Shown here one piece after another: positions 26,579-37,286 of a stretch of 64,000 bases of DNA (the stretch's first letter is position 1; each line of letters opens with the position of its first letter). Both the position numbers and the translations under genes were made by a program. The notes beneath the pieces were generated by a model. That model did no database searches. It was not told the DNA's origin and saw only the letters and a list, made by a program, of their open reading frames with translations. The stretch comes from Pseudomonas sp. B6002. GTDB lineage: Bacteria; Pseudomonadota; Gammaproteobacteria; Pseudomonadales; Pseudomonadaceae. The stretch is taken from assembly GCF_013385985.1 (NCBI RefSeq), contig NZ_JACAOY010000007.1:124001-188000 (forward strand). Reading direction: 5' to 3'.

Positions 26579-27346
26579 ATGCGCGTAGTCCTGGGCGCTT
26601 TATGGATGATGTCCCTCGCCAGCCTCGCGGCCCCCGCGCCGTTGCGCTTCTCGGTTTCCGACAGCTGGGCGATGCCCATGGCACAAGTGGAGGACGACCA
26701 GCCCACCCAGGGCATCCTGTATGACCTGATGCTCAGCCTGGCCACCCAGGTCGGGCGCCCGGCCGAGTTCCACGTGCTGGCCCGGGCGCGCATCGCAGGC
26801 GCCATGGAACACGGCGACATCGATGTGCGCTGTTATGTCGCCCAGGCCTGGGTCGACAACCTATCGGGCGACTTCACCTGGAGCGTGCCGCTGATGGTGC
26901 AGCGCAACGTGCTGGTGAGCCGCCACGCCACGCCGCCATTGGTACAGGTCGACAAGCTCGCGCCACAGTCAATCGGCACGGTGCTCAACTACCGCTACGC
27001 CGCCCTCGCCCCGCTGTTCGCCAGCGGCCAACTGACCCGCGACGATTCGCGCAGCGAAGACCTGGTCCTGCACAAGCTGGTGGCCGGGCGTTTTACCTAC
27101 GCGGTGATCAATGAGTGGATCCTGGACCGTTTCAACCTGAGCCTGGCGCCAGGCCATCGCTTGCACAAGGTCGCGATCATTGAGGAGCAAAGCCTGGGCT
27201 GCATCGTACGCAACGACCCCGGCGTGCCGGTGCAGCGAATCCTGCGCACACTGTTGCGCATGAAGATGTCGGGCGAGATTGACGACATCATCCAACTCTA
27301 TACCGGAGAAAATCCGCCGCCCCTGCCGACTCCTGACAAAAACTGA
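26579..27346 (+). CDS. periplasmic solute-binding protein (family 3-like)
   Basis: A 255-residue secreted protein with a signal peptide (about residues 1-18, ending SLAAPA). The remainder resembles the amino-acid ABC transporter/lytic-enzyme-associated family 3 solute-binding fold (GILYDLMLSLATQVGRPAEF). No permease or ATPase gene is nearby, so the ligand and partner are unknown. It may instead act as a sensor. The ATG at 26579 follows GGAG. It is divergent from dnaX. Confidence 0.75.
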   Translation: MRVVLGALWMMSLASLAAPAPLRFSVSDSWAMPMAQVEDDQPTQGILYDLMLSLATQVGRPAEFHVLARARIAGAMEHGDIDVRCYVAQAWVDNLSGDFTWSVPLMVQRNVLVSRHATPPLVQVDKLAPQSIGTVLNYRYAALAPLFASGQLTRDDSRSEDLVLHKLVAGRFTYAVINEWILDRFNLSLAPGHRLHKVAIIEEQSLGCIVRNDPGVPVQRILRTLLRMKMSGEIDDIIQLYTGENPPPLPTPDKN

Positions 27347-27400
27347 CAGTTCGGGCTTTTAGACTGGGCCCCGCTAACCGCCCACTCTCAAGGAACTTGA

Positions 27401-27772
27401 ATGAACACCATCGCCCATTACTTCCTGCTGTACGTCGACAGCCCGGCCACCAGCGCCAACTTCTACAGCCGCTTGCTGGACAAGCCACCGGTGGAGTTGA
27501 ACCCGACGTTCGCCCTGTTCATTCTCGACAATGGCGTAAAACTCGGGCTGTGGTCGCGGCACACGGTTGAACCGGCGGCCCAGCACACGGGCGGCGGCGG
27601 TGAAGTCGGCTTCTCCCTGCCCGACAAGGCCGCCATCGATGCCCTGCACGACCAGTGGGTTGAGCGCGGCGCAACCATCATTCAATCACCGACCACCCTG
27701 GACTTCGGCTACACCTTTGTCGCCCAGGACCTCGACGGCCACCGGTTGCGTGCGTTCTGCCTGAGCGATTGA
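27401..27772 (+). CDS. VOC family (glyoxalase/dioxygenase-like) protein
   Basis: A 123-residue protein of the vicinal-oxygen-chelate fold, with paired beta-alpha-beta-beta-beta modules (HYFLLYVDSPATSANFYSRLL and GEVGFSLPDKAAIDAL). Proteins of this size often bind antibiotics or act as glyoxalases; the substrate is unknown. AAGGA precedes the ATG. Its last 87 bases overlap the end of the convergent EamA gene. Confidence 0.8.
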   Translation: MNTIAHYFLLYVDSPATSANFYSRLLDKPPVELNPTFALFILDNGVKLGLWSRHTVEPAAQHTGGGGEVGFSLPDKAAIDALHDQWVERGATIIQSPTTLDFGYTFVAQDLDGHRLRAFCLSD

Positions 27773-28645
27773 TCGCCAGCGCCCTTCCAGGCTGATGGCC
27801 GCCACGCTCGCCAGCACGATCACACCGCCAAGCACCACCTGCATGGCAATGTGCTCACCCAGCAGCGTCGCGGCCATTGTCATGGCCACGGGCGGGATCA
27901 GGTACATCGCCACCGAAGCGCGGCTGACCTCAACATGCTTGAGCACATACCCCCAGGCCAGGTATGCCAGGGCGCTGGGGAAAATCCCGAGCACCAGCAC
28001 CGCCAGGTTCTCCGGCAACGGTGCCTGCACCACGGCGGCCGACAGCCCCGGCAGGTTCACGCAGAGCATCAGCGTGCCCGCCCACACCATGTAGCACGCC
28101 ATGGTCAGCGGGCTGTAGCGGTGGGCGTAATGCTTCTGGATGGCGAAGTACACACTCCACGAAAGCGCCGCCAGCAGTATCAGCAGGCCACGCGGGTCGA
28201 TGTCGCCCACGCCCTGATCGCCCCAGATCACCACCAGCACACCCAGCAAGCCGAGCAACACGCAGCCCCAGCGCCAGAGACTCACCCGTTCCTTCAAGCA
28301 GAAAAACGCAATCAACACGCTGAACAGCGGCGCCGATTGCGCCAGCACGCTGGACGCCGCCGCCGTCACGAATTGCTGCCCGTAGTTAAGGCTGGTGTGA
28401 TGCAGGAACACCCCGAAAAAACTCAGTACCAGCAGCCACGGCACGTCCCGCAGGCGCGGCCGACCGATGCCCATCAGCAGCGCCACGCCGCCCATGAACA
28501 CCGACGCGATCAGAAACCGCAGCAACGCTAGTTGGCCCGGGCTGTAGCTGTGCAAGCCCATGTGCACACCAATGGGCGAATACGCCCAACAGAGGATGAC
28601 GCTGGCGATGACTAGCGTAAGCTTTACGGGTGACGGGGTATTCAT
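27686..28645 (-). CDS. EamA/DMT family exporter
   Basis: A 319-residue protein with about ten transmembrane helices in two EamA repeats, the drug/metabolite transporter superfamily. The substrate cannot be predicted; relatives export amino acids or metabolites. ATG at 28645 gives MNTPSPVKL. It is divergent from a LysR gene, which probably controls it. The C-terminal tail after the last helix runs into the VOC gene on the other strand. Confidence 0.85.
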   Translation of the reverse strand: MNTPSPVKLTLVIASVILCWAYSPIGVHMGLHSYSPGQLALLRFLIASVFMGGVALLMGIGRPRLRDVPWLLVLSFFGVFLHHTSLNYGQQFVTAAASSVLAQSAPLFSVLIAFFCLKERVSLWRWGCVLLGLLGVLVVIWGDQGVGDIDPRGLLILLAALSWSVYFAIQKHYAHRYSPLTMACYMVWAGTLMLCVNLPGLSAAVVQAPLPENLAVLVLGIFPSALAYLAWGYVLKHVEVSRASVAMYLIPPVAMTMAATLLGEHIAMQVVLGGVIVLASVAAISLEGRWRSIAQAERTQPVAVEVLGDKGVAEVQGGR

Positions 28646-28746
28646 CGACGGCGTCCGGCAACAGGAAGGAATGCCGTCAGTCTTGGCCCGGGCAAGGCGC
28701 AGGACAATTAACCGTTTCTGACTTCTGAAATCACTGGAACTGAGCA

Positions 28747-29610
28747 ATGGAACTGGCCCAACTGAAAATGGTGCGAGCCGTGGCGCAAACCGGCAGCGTG
28801 GCCCAGGCCGCCCTGCAACTGCACTGCGTGCCGTCCAACATCACCACGCGTATCAAGCAGCTGGAAAGCGAGTTGGGCACGCCACTGTTTATCCGCGCCG
28901 GACGCGGCTTGGCGATCAGTGCGGCCGGCGAGATCTTCCTGGACTATTGCGAGCGCATCCTGGCGCTGGTGGACGAGTCCAAGCGTGCCGTCGATGCCAA
29001 TGCCATTCCTCGGGGCACCCTGCGCATCGGCGCCGTCGAGTCCAGCGCCAGCGGCCGTTTGCCACCGCTGTTGGCGGAGTACCACCGGCGCTACCCCGAC
29101 GTGACCCTCGAACTGGTGACCGGCGCATGGGCGCAACTGCTGGACGACCTGCAACACCACCGCATCGACGTGGCGCTGGTAGCCTCCGGGGGCAAACGCG
29201 CAAAGCTCGAACACAGCGTGGTCTACAGCGAGCGCCTGGTGCTGATCGCCAGCGCGTCCAGCGCACCGATTCACAGCGCCGCCGACCTGGCCGAGCGCAC
29301 CCTGCTCGTCTGGCCAGCCGGCTGCCCCTATCGCGCCGCGTTGGAAAACTGGGTCAAGCCCCACGACTTCAAGCCGAGCATCGCCAGCTATGCCAGTTGG
29401 GGCACGATTATCGGCTGCGTGAGTGCCGGGATCGGCGTGGCGCTGGCGCCGGAAGGCATCCTGGCGCGCTACGAGCAGGCCAACCAATTGGCGTCTTATC
29501 GGTTCGACGAACTGCAAGCCGTGGACAATCTGCTGTTCTGGCACAAGGACACCCAACGGCACTTGGCACGGGACGCATTTGCCGGGCTGTTGCGGGAGAC
29601 TTTCGGCTAA
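28747..29610 (+). CDS. LysR-type transcriptional regulator
   Basis: A 287-residue regulator. The N-terminal winged helix-turn-helix contains SVAQAALQLHCVPSNITTRIKQLE, and the effector-binding domain spans about residues 90-285. It is divergent from the EamA exporter across a 101-base gap, the usual LysR-target layout. The inducer is unknown. Confidence 0.88.
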   Translation: MELAQLKMVRAVAQTGSVAQAALQLHCVPSNITTRIKQLESELGTPLFIRAGRGLAISAAGEIFLDYCERILALVDESKRAVDANAIPRGTLRIGAVESSASGRLPPLLAEYHRRYPDVTLELVTGAWAQLLDDLQHHRIDVALVASGGKRAKLEHSVVYSERLVLIASASSAPIHSAADLAERTLLVWPAGCPYRAALENWVKPHDFKPSIASYASWGTIIGCVSAGIGVALAPEGILARYEQANQLASYRFDELQAVDNLLFWHKDTQRHLARDAFAGLLRETFG

Positions 29611-29671
29611 CCCGTAACATGATGTTTCAGGTATCCTCCCGCGCAATTAATTCAAATTGTAAGGGACTACC

Positions 29672-30574
29672 ATGAATTACTTCCGCCTGCTAATGGTGGC
29701 GGCCGCCTTGAGCCTGCCTGTCGCACCCGCTTTTGCTGCCACCCCGCCCGCCCCTGTCGAAGCCAGTGCCCCTGCCGAAACGGCCGAGCACTTTCTTGCG
29801 TCGCTCAAGCAGAAGACCGGCACCATCACCCTGCCGAGCGGCATTGCCACCCTCAAGCTCAACGACAACTTCTACTACCTCGACCCGTCCGACACCGAAC
29901 GCTTGCTGACCGATGGCTGGGGCAACCCGCCGGGCTTCAAGACACTCGGCATGATCGTGCCCAAGGCCGTCAGCCCGCTGTCGGAACGCGGCTGGGGCGT
30001 GATCGTCAGCTACAAGAATGACGGGCACATTTCTGACGAAGATGCGGCAAAAATCGACTACGCCGACCTGCTCAAGTCGATGCAGGAAGAAGACGAAGCC
30101 GACAACAAGGAACGCCGTAAACAAGGCTACGCCGGCCTGCACCTGCTGGGCTGGGCCGAGCCGCCGCGCTACGACGACACCACCCACAAGATGTATTGGG
30201 CTCGCGAGCTGAAAGCCGACGACGCGCAACAGAACACCCTCAACTACAGCATCCGCGTCCTGGGCCGTGAAGGCGTCCTGGAACTCAACGCCGTCGCTGC
30301 CATGGCCGACCTGCCGACCATCAAGCAGGAACTGCCTCAAGTGCTGGCCTTCACCAACTTCACCGACGGCAACCTGTACACCGACTTCAACCCGAAAACC
30401 GACAAGCTGGCCGCTTATGGCTTGGCGGCCCTGGTCGCGGGCGGTATCGCGGCCAAGGCCGGGCTGTTCGCCAAGATCGGCATCTTCCTGCTGGCGGCGA
30501 AGAAGTTCCTGGTGATCGGCGTCGTGGCATTGCTTGCCTTCGTTCGCAAGCTGTTCAATCGCAACAAGGCCTGA
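29672..30574 (+). CDS. DUF2167 membrane-anchored protein
   Basis: A 300-residue protein with a signal peptide (cleavage near AFAATPP), a large periplasmic DUF2167 domain (GWGNPPGFKTLGMIVP, ERGWGVIVSYKNDGHI) and two hydrophobic segments near the C-terminus (about 247-262 and 268-290). The function of the family is unknown; members occur near phage-shock or stress genes elsewhere. SD AAGGGA precedes the ATG. It ends in a strong terminator. Confidence 0.85.
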   Translation: MNYFRLLMVAAALSLPVAPAFAATPPAPVEASAPAETAEHFLASLKQKTGTITLPSGIATLKLNDNFYYLDPSDTERLLTDGWGNPPGFKTLGMIVPKAVSPLSERGWGVIVSYKNDGHISDEDAAKIDYADLLKSMQEEDEADNKERRKQGYAGLHLLGWAEPPRYDDTTHKMYWARELKADDAQQNTLNYSIRVLGREGVLELNAVAAMADLPTIKQELPQVLAFTNFTDGNLYTDFNPKTDKLAAYGLAALVAGGIAAKAGLFAKIGIFLLAAKKFLVIGVVALLAFVRKLFNRNKA

Positions 30575-30584
30575 TTACGGGCAC

Positions 30585-30627
30585 AAAAAAACGCCGCAAT
30601 GTGCATGGCGCATTGCGGCGTTTTTTA
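30585..30627. terminator. bidirectional rho-independent terminator
   Basis: AAAAAACGCCGCAATG and CATTGCGGCGTTTTTT form a perfect stem with A and T tracts on both sides, between two convergent genes. Confidence 0.92.
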
Positions 30628-30632
30628 TGGGC

Positions 30633-31229
30633 TCAGTTCTTCGCGACGGGCGCCGCCAGGCGACGGTATTGATCCGAGCTGATCCAGCCGGTGAACGAAC
30701 GGTCGTCCGCGTTGATGAACTCGACCTGGGCCCAGCCATCCTTGAACGCCAGCACACCGACGACATCATTCTTGACGATATACGGGCGCTTGGCGGCTTT
30801 GACGCCGGGGTTCTTCAGCAGGTAAGCCTTGTCGGCAGACACCGTCACCAGGCCGATCCATTTTTTGTTGGCGGTCTGGGTCAGCTCCAGGCCAGTGGCG
30901 ATCTCGGGCATCAGCACATTGATGCAACCGGGGTGCTGGCGGCCCTGCTCCACGGTCAGGGTCACGCCGTCGGATGAGGCGGCGACCTTGCCGGGATAGG
31001 CTTGATCGAGCCAAGTGGTCAGTGCCGCAGGCTTGCCTTGCAGGTAGAACGCGCAACCGCGGGTAACGCCCTCGCCCAGGGTTTCGGCGTAGTAACCTTC
31101 AACCTGATGGTCTGGCGTCACCGCCAGCATCAGCCCTTCATACTTGCCCGAATGCAACGGGGCGCTGCCCGCCAACGCAGGCATTGCGGCACACAACGAC
31201 AACACACCCATCGCCAGAAAACGGATCAT
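30633..31229 (-). CDS. secreted hypothetical protein, partner of the muramidase
   Basis: A 198-residue protein with a clear signal peptide (MIRFLAMGVLSLCAAMPALA). Two cysteines (GCAFYLQG and HPGCINVL) could form a disulfide. The C-terminal third (ADKAYLLKNPG...GWISSDQY) looks like an SH3-type beta barrel. I do not recognise the family. Its ATG lies one base after the muramidase stop, and GAAGGGAAG inside the muramidase end is its ribosome site, so the two are co-translated. A periplasmic inhibitor or immunity protein is an attractive guess but unproven. Confidence 0.75.
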   Translation of the reverse strand: MIRFLAMGVLSLCAAMPALAGSAPLHSGKYEGLMLAVTPDHQVEGYYAETLGEGVTRGCAFYLQGKPAALTTWLDQAYPGKVAASSDGVTLTVEQGRQHPGCINVLMPEIATGLELTQTANKKWIGLVTVSADKAYLLKNPGVKAAKRPYIVKNDVVGVLAFKDGWAQVEFINADDRSFTGWISSDQYRRLAAPVAKN

Positions 31230-31230
31230 C

Positions 31231-32277
31231 TTATTTCTTCCCTTCAAGTTTTTCGTAGGCTTGTTTCATCAGGACGTCGTAGTTGCCGTAGTCCTCGCCG
31301 TTATAGTTGTAGGCCATACCGGTGAAGTCCTTGGACTTCATCGCCTTCATCAACGCCGGGCTCTTGCTGCAAAAACCGAGGAAGGCTTTTAGTTGATTGC
31401 CGGCATTCACTTTTAGTGCGGCGGCAAACTCAAACACGGTCTTGTAACCGCAAGAACCATAGTTGAAGCCCATGATCTGGAACATGCCCCAGGACGCCGA
31501 CATCAACGCCGCTTCCTGGTCCAGGGCAAAAGCAGTGGCCATGGTTTCCCACGCCTTGACCTGATCCTTGTTGTTGACCTGCCACTGCGGCCCGGCCTTT
31601 TTCTTGTAGGGGTAGGACAGCAACGGGTGCGCCTGGTCGTAGATGTGCTTGGTGTACTTGCGGAACAAGTGCCCTTCAAACGCGATCACCGGCAACTTGG
31701 CCGGACCAAACCCCGAACGCCCACCGGACTCCACGGTGGCAAACGCCTTGACGATATTCACCGAGATGCCATTGCCCAACTGCGTGGCGGCGTTCTGAAA
31801 GTCGGCTTCGCTCAGGGTCATGCCGCCGTCGCACGTGGGCTGAAGCATCAGCTGCCGGTTGCGCCGCTCGGCCTCGATCATTGCGCGCATGCGGTCCAGG
31901 TACACATTGACCGTGGCCTGCACGGCATCACCCTGGTTCGTCGCGAACACATTCAAGAAGCTGGGAATACGCACGCTCGGAAAGGCTTTAACCGGTACTT
32001 TCACCGCTTCTTCGATCAGGCTGTTGAAGGTACGCCCGGTGGGGTCGATCACGCCGTCGGGGTGGGCGTACTTGAGATGACGGAACTGGTATTGGCTGAT
32101 GCACTGCACCAACTGGCCGTCGCACTTGCCGTTTTCGGCCAGCGGAAAACCCAGCTTGGGAATGATCAAATTGAACAGATACTGGATGCACTGCACATCG
32201 GCGGGCAAGTTACGGGCTTTTCCAGGCGCGCCAACCGACGCACTGAGAAGACGGGGCAACCCTTCCAGGCTTTTCAT
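31231..32277 (-). CDS. N-acetylmuramidase (DUF3380) with peptidoglycan-binding domain
   Basis: A 348-residue predicted peptidoglycan hydrolase. Residues about 20-90 resemble a peptidoglycan-binding domain. Residues about 155-345 match the DUF3380 N-acetylmuramidase domain found in phage endolysins and secreted lysozymes (VESGGRSGFG with the likely catalytic Glu, PVIAFEGHLF, ASWGMFQIMG). There is no signal peptide, so it must be exported by another system (type VI secretion, holin) or act in lysis. The ATG at 32277 is chosen because AAGGA then has a nine-base spacing; an ATG at 32286 would overlap that site. No type VI or phage genes are visible in the window. Confidence 0.85.
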   Translation of the reverse strand: MKSLEGLPRLLSASVGAPGKARNLPADVQCIQYLFNLIIPKLGFPLAENGKCDGQLVQCISQYQFRHLKYAHPDGVIDPTGRTFNSLIEEAVKVPVKAFPSVRIPSFLNVFATNQGDAVQATVNVYLDRMRAMIEAERRNRQLMLQPTCDGGMTLSEADFQNAATQLGNGISVNIVKAFATVESGGRSGFGPAKLPVIAFEGHLFRKYTKHIYDQAHPLLSYPYKKKAGPQWQVNNKDQVKAWETMATAFALDQEAALMSASWGMFQIMGFNYGSCGYKTVFEFAAALKVNAGNQLKAFLGFCSKSPALMKAMKSKDFTGMAYNYNGEDYGNYDVLMKQAYEKLEGKK

Positions 32278-32286
32278 CACAGACAT

Positions 32287-32430
32287 CCTTGTTAGTTAAA
32301 GAAGTGATAGCACTTCAATATCAACTTTCAGCCCTTGTCATACTCTGAAACAAGTGGCTGGCGGAAACTAACAAGGTGGTTTGGGGTTGTCCAGAGTGAG
32401 TATTAAAACCTGTGAAAGACCCCTCACAGG
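32287..32430. promoter_or_regulatory. dyad-rich leader of the muramidase gene
   Basis: An exact 11-base inverted repeat, CCTTGTTAGTT (32287-32297) and AACTAACAAGG (32366-32376), lies between the muramidase and the lipoprotein. On the muramidase transcript the second arm contains its AAGGA ribosome site, so pairing would hide it. A perfect hairpin GAAGTG-ATAG-CACTTC (32301-32316) and another dyad CCTGTGA/TCACAGG (32409-32430) lie in the same stretch. Confidence 0.6.
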
Positions 32431-32537
32431 CAACGCGTTAAAAAGTATCGATTTTAATTAAGCGAGGCTTTCGCCCACTCGTTGCGCTACTGTCACGCTC
32501 GCAAGACGCACGCATCTGAAAACATTCAAGGATTGAA

Positions 32538-33095
32538 ATGAAAGCTCCCCTATTGATCCTGGCGGTCCTGGCCCTGCTGTCCGGCTGCGCTTCTTCTCCC
32601 ACCCCAGACTTCTCCCGCCCCGCTATCACCCAAACCAAATCGCTGGTGTTTGCCGGCAAGACGTTCGTGCTGAAATTCCAGAAGGATGGCTTGTGGGAAT
32701 ACTTCCCGGAGAACGAAAGCGTCGATGCCTGGACTGAAATGCTCGACTTCACCGTCGTCTCGCGCGGGCTGAGCTGGCAGGAACCCCTCGACCTGGGCAA
32801 ACGTACCGTCCAGCTTCACCAGCTGGAAAACCCGAACATGCCGGCGATCCTGACCACAGACAACCGCACCGGGATCCTGTACCTGATGCTGTTTTATCCC
32901 AAGTCCCTCCGTAAGGACGGGGACTTTTCCGAGATCAGCTTCTTCAAGTACTACCGCGACAGCGTCACGGGCCAGATCATCATCTTTCACTTCGCCAGGA
33001 ATATTCCCACGCCGGCTAACCCGGTGGAGAGCACGCAAGAGATGGGCGCAGAACTGGTGCCGACGTTCAAGGCTTTTCCGTTGTATCGGCAGTAA
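32538..33095 (+). CDS. hypothetical lipoprotein
   Basis: A 185-residue protein with a lipoprotein signal peptide and lipobox LLSGC, cleaved before C17 of MKAPLLILAVLALLSGC. Ser after the Cys predicts sorting to the outer membrane. The mature part is mostly beta-strand and matches no family I know. AAGGA lies seven bases before the ATG. It is divergent from the muramidase and may belong to the same unit. Confidence 0.75.
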   Translation: MKAPLLILAVLALLSGCASSPTPDFSRPAITQTKSLVFAGKTFVLKFQKDGLWEYFPENESVDAWTEMLDFTVVSRGLSWQEPLDLGKRTVQLHQLENPNMPAILTTDNRTGILYLMLFYPKSLRKDGDFSEISFFKYYRDSVTGQIIIFHFARNIPTPANPVESTQEMGAELVPTFKAFPLYRQ

Positions 33096-33199
33096 TGCCG
33101 TTTCGCGGGCAGCAAAAAACCATTCGCAGGCAGTGATTGCCAGCAAAGCATCGATAAACAATAGGATTTGGGAGGGTGTTGCAGGAAGAGCGTTATGGA

Positions 33200-33309
33200 G
33201 GCAACCCCACCAGCCACACCCCGGCACACAATGTTCCCGCTGTGGCTGCTGCCTTCCGGCTCTGACCAGGTTCACGGGTAATCGTTGCGGGGGGACCGAT
33301 GGGGTCACC
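33200..33309 (-). ncRNA. ffs: 4.5S RNA of the signal recognition particle
   Basis: Read on the minus strand, this matches bacterial small SRP RNA. The tetraloop region CCGGAAGGCAGCAGCCA and the CTGGTCAGAG side of the asymmetric loop are the Ffh-binding core. GGTGACCCCA at the 5' end pairs fully with TGGGGTTGCC at the 3' end, and the order of conserved blocks matches E. coli 4.5S RNA (CCCGCAACG, GGAAGGCAGCAGCC, GTGCCGGG). It works with Ffh and FtsY to target membrane proteins. The exact ends are estimated from the terminal helix. Confidence 0.93.
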
Positions 33310-33341
33310 ATAACGACGCCTGCCTCTCGGCAAGCGGGGCC

Positions 33342-33369
33342 ATTGTACCGATCTCATCGGAAGTTACAA
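33342..33369 (-). promoter_or_regulatory. promoter of ffs
   Basis: On the minus strand TTGTAA (33364-33369), a 16-base spacer and TACAAT (33342-33347). The predicted start near 33335 leaves a leader of about 25 bases before the mature RNA, as in E. coli, where RNase P removes it. Confidence 0.65.
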
Positions 33370-33420
33370 CCGTTCGCGGCGGATTAAAAATATTCGATGG
33401 TTCAAGCACTTGCCCGCCCC

Positions 33421-33510
33421 CTGTGGGAGCCGGGCTTGCCCGCGATGACATCAACGCGGAACCCATGAAACACCGAGTCGCCTGCATCGCGGGCAAGCCC
33501 GGCTCCCACA
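33421..33510. repeat. REP/REPIN palindromic repeat pair
   Basis: CTGTGGGAGCCGGGCTTGCC and its inverted copy CGGGCAAGCCCGGCTCCCAC lie about 50 bases apart. Confidence 0.85.
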
Positions 33511-33519
33511 CAGAACGAT

Positions 33520-34686
33520 TTAATACGCCTGAACAGCTTCGTCTGCCCGGCCGCCTTCTTCCTGGATGACCAGGTGGATGAAGTGCAACTTGGCGATCAC
33601 CGGCGGCGGCAGCACGAAGGGGTAGAAATCCGGCTGGCCCATGCTGCGGGACAGTTCGTTGAGCATACCGGCCAGTTCGATCCAGGCGTTGACGAACGAC
33701 AGGAACGCCACGCCACCCGGGTGTTCGGGGTCGTAGAGGGTGGTGAGAGGGAACGGCTGGTAGTCCAGGTCCATCTCGCGGGCGCTCATGCCAAACCCCA
33801 GGGCGGTGTCGACGGCGTCCATCATGTGCAGGTAGTGGGCCCAGGTTTCGGCCCAGTCTTCCCAGGGGTGCATGGTGGCGTAGGCGCTGACGCAGGTCTG
33901 TTGCCAGTCGGGGCGCGGGCCATTCTGATAGTGATGGTCCAGCGCATCGGCGTAGCTGGCGCGTTCGTCGCCGAACAGGTGGCGAAACGGTTCGATCCAG
34001 TGGGTATTGGCGATCAGGCGGTCCCAATAGTAATGGCCAACTTCATGGCGAAAATGCCCGAGCAAGGTGCGGTAAGGCTCGCGCATTTGCACGCGGACTT
34101 TTTCCCGATGGGCGTCGTCGGCTTCCTTGATATCGAGGGTGATCAGGCCGTTGGCATGGCCGGTCATGGGCGCATTGCCTTCCAGGTCGATGCCGACGAA
34201 GTCGAACGCCAAACCGTTGTCTTCATCGATGCTCTTGGGCACCACCTGCAAGCCCAAGCTGATCAGTTGCGCCACCAGCCGGCGCTTGGCGGTTTCGACC
34301 TTGCGCCAGCGTTCGGGGTTTTCCGGGACCGACAGGTCGGGAATGGTGCGATTGAGGCTGCAGGCCACACACAACGGCGCGGTGCTGTGAGCAGGAATCA
34401 GCCAGTTGCACGCGGCGGGTGTGTCGAGGTTGGCGCAGCGGCGGAAGGCACCGGCGTCGAGGTTATCGTCTTGCAGCCAAGTGCCAGCAACGGGGCCGGG
34501 CTGCAAGGACGCCAGTCGGCTTTGTTGCGGCTGATAGCCCAGCAACGCCTGGCAGGCCAGGCATTGGCTGTTGCGAAAGAACAGCGACTGGCCGCACCGG
34601 CATTGCCACACCTTGCTGTTACGCGAGGATCCGGCCACGAACGGTGCAGCGATACGCGAACTGAGTTGCTCGAAGTAACGGAACAT
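33520..34686 (-). CDS. zinc-ribbon and zinc metallopeptidase-like protein (Peptidase_Mx)
   Basis: A 388-residue cytoplasmic protein. The N-terminus holds a four-cysteine zinc ribbon (CRCGQSLFFRNSQCLAC). The central part holds the metallopeptidase motif HEVGH (H214, E215, H218), followed by YYWDRLI. This combination is the putative zinc-binding metallopeptidase family common in Proteobacteria, with no known substrate. GGAGAG precedes the ATG at 34686. It stands alone, with REP pairs at both ends. Confidence 0.85.
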   Translation of the reverse strand: MFRYFEQLSSRIAAPFVAGSSRNSKVWQCRCGQSLFFRNSQCLACQALLGYQPQQSRLASLQPGPVAGTWLQDDNLDAGAFRRCANLDTPAACNWLIPAHSTAPLCVACSLNRTIPDLSVPENPERWRKVETAKRRLVAQLISLGLQVVPKSIDEDNGLAFDFVGIDLEGNAPMTGHANGLITLDIKEADDAHREKVRVQMREPYRTLLGHFRHEVGHYYWDRLIANTHWIEPFRHLFGDERASYADALDHHYQNGPRPDWQQTCVSAYATMHPWEDWAETWAHYLHMMDAVDTALGFGMSAREMDLDYQPFPLTTLYDPEHPGGVAFLSFVNAWIELAGMLNELSRSMGQPDFYPFVLPPPVIAKLHFIHLVIQEEGGRADEAVQAY

Positions 34687-34760
34687 GGCGATCTCTCCCT
34701 GGAAGACAGAGACTAGATCAATTCCCTTCGAAGATCGTTCCGAAAATAAACGTCGCCTCC

Positions 34761-34829
34761 TGTAGGAGCCCGGCTTGCCGGCGATGGCGCATTCAAAATC
34801 GCCATCGCCGGCAAGCCGGGCTCCTACAG
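34761..34829. repeat. REP/REPIN palindromic repeat pair
   Basis: TGTAGGAGCCCGGCTTGCCG and its inverted copy CGGCAAGCCGGGCTCCTACA form a long imperfect hairpin just after the ligA stop. Confidence 0.85.
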
Positions 34830-34838
34830 TGAGGTGTG

Positions 34839-37238
<2,400 letters not shown>

Positions 37239-37286
37239 TCAATATGTTAGTGCACGGATTCTACAGACAACGCTTAAGATCGAACC

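Noticed and set aside
27686-27772. Overlap of VOC and EamA genes as a sign of a false gene
   Set aside because: Both proteins match known families over their main parts; an 87-base convergent overlap of the tails is acceptable.
30633-32277. Prophage or tailocin lysis cassette
   Set aside because: The muramidase resembles phage endolysins, but there is no holin, spanin or structural gene nearby, and the flanking genes are ordinary chromosomal ones.
32550-33311. Minus-strand frame running through the lipoprotein gene and the SRP RNA
   Set aside because: The SRP RNA fold and the lipobox gene explain this stretch; the frame resembles no protein.
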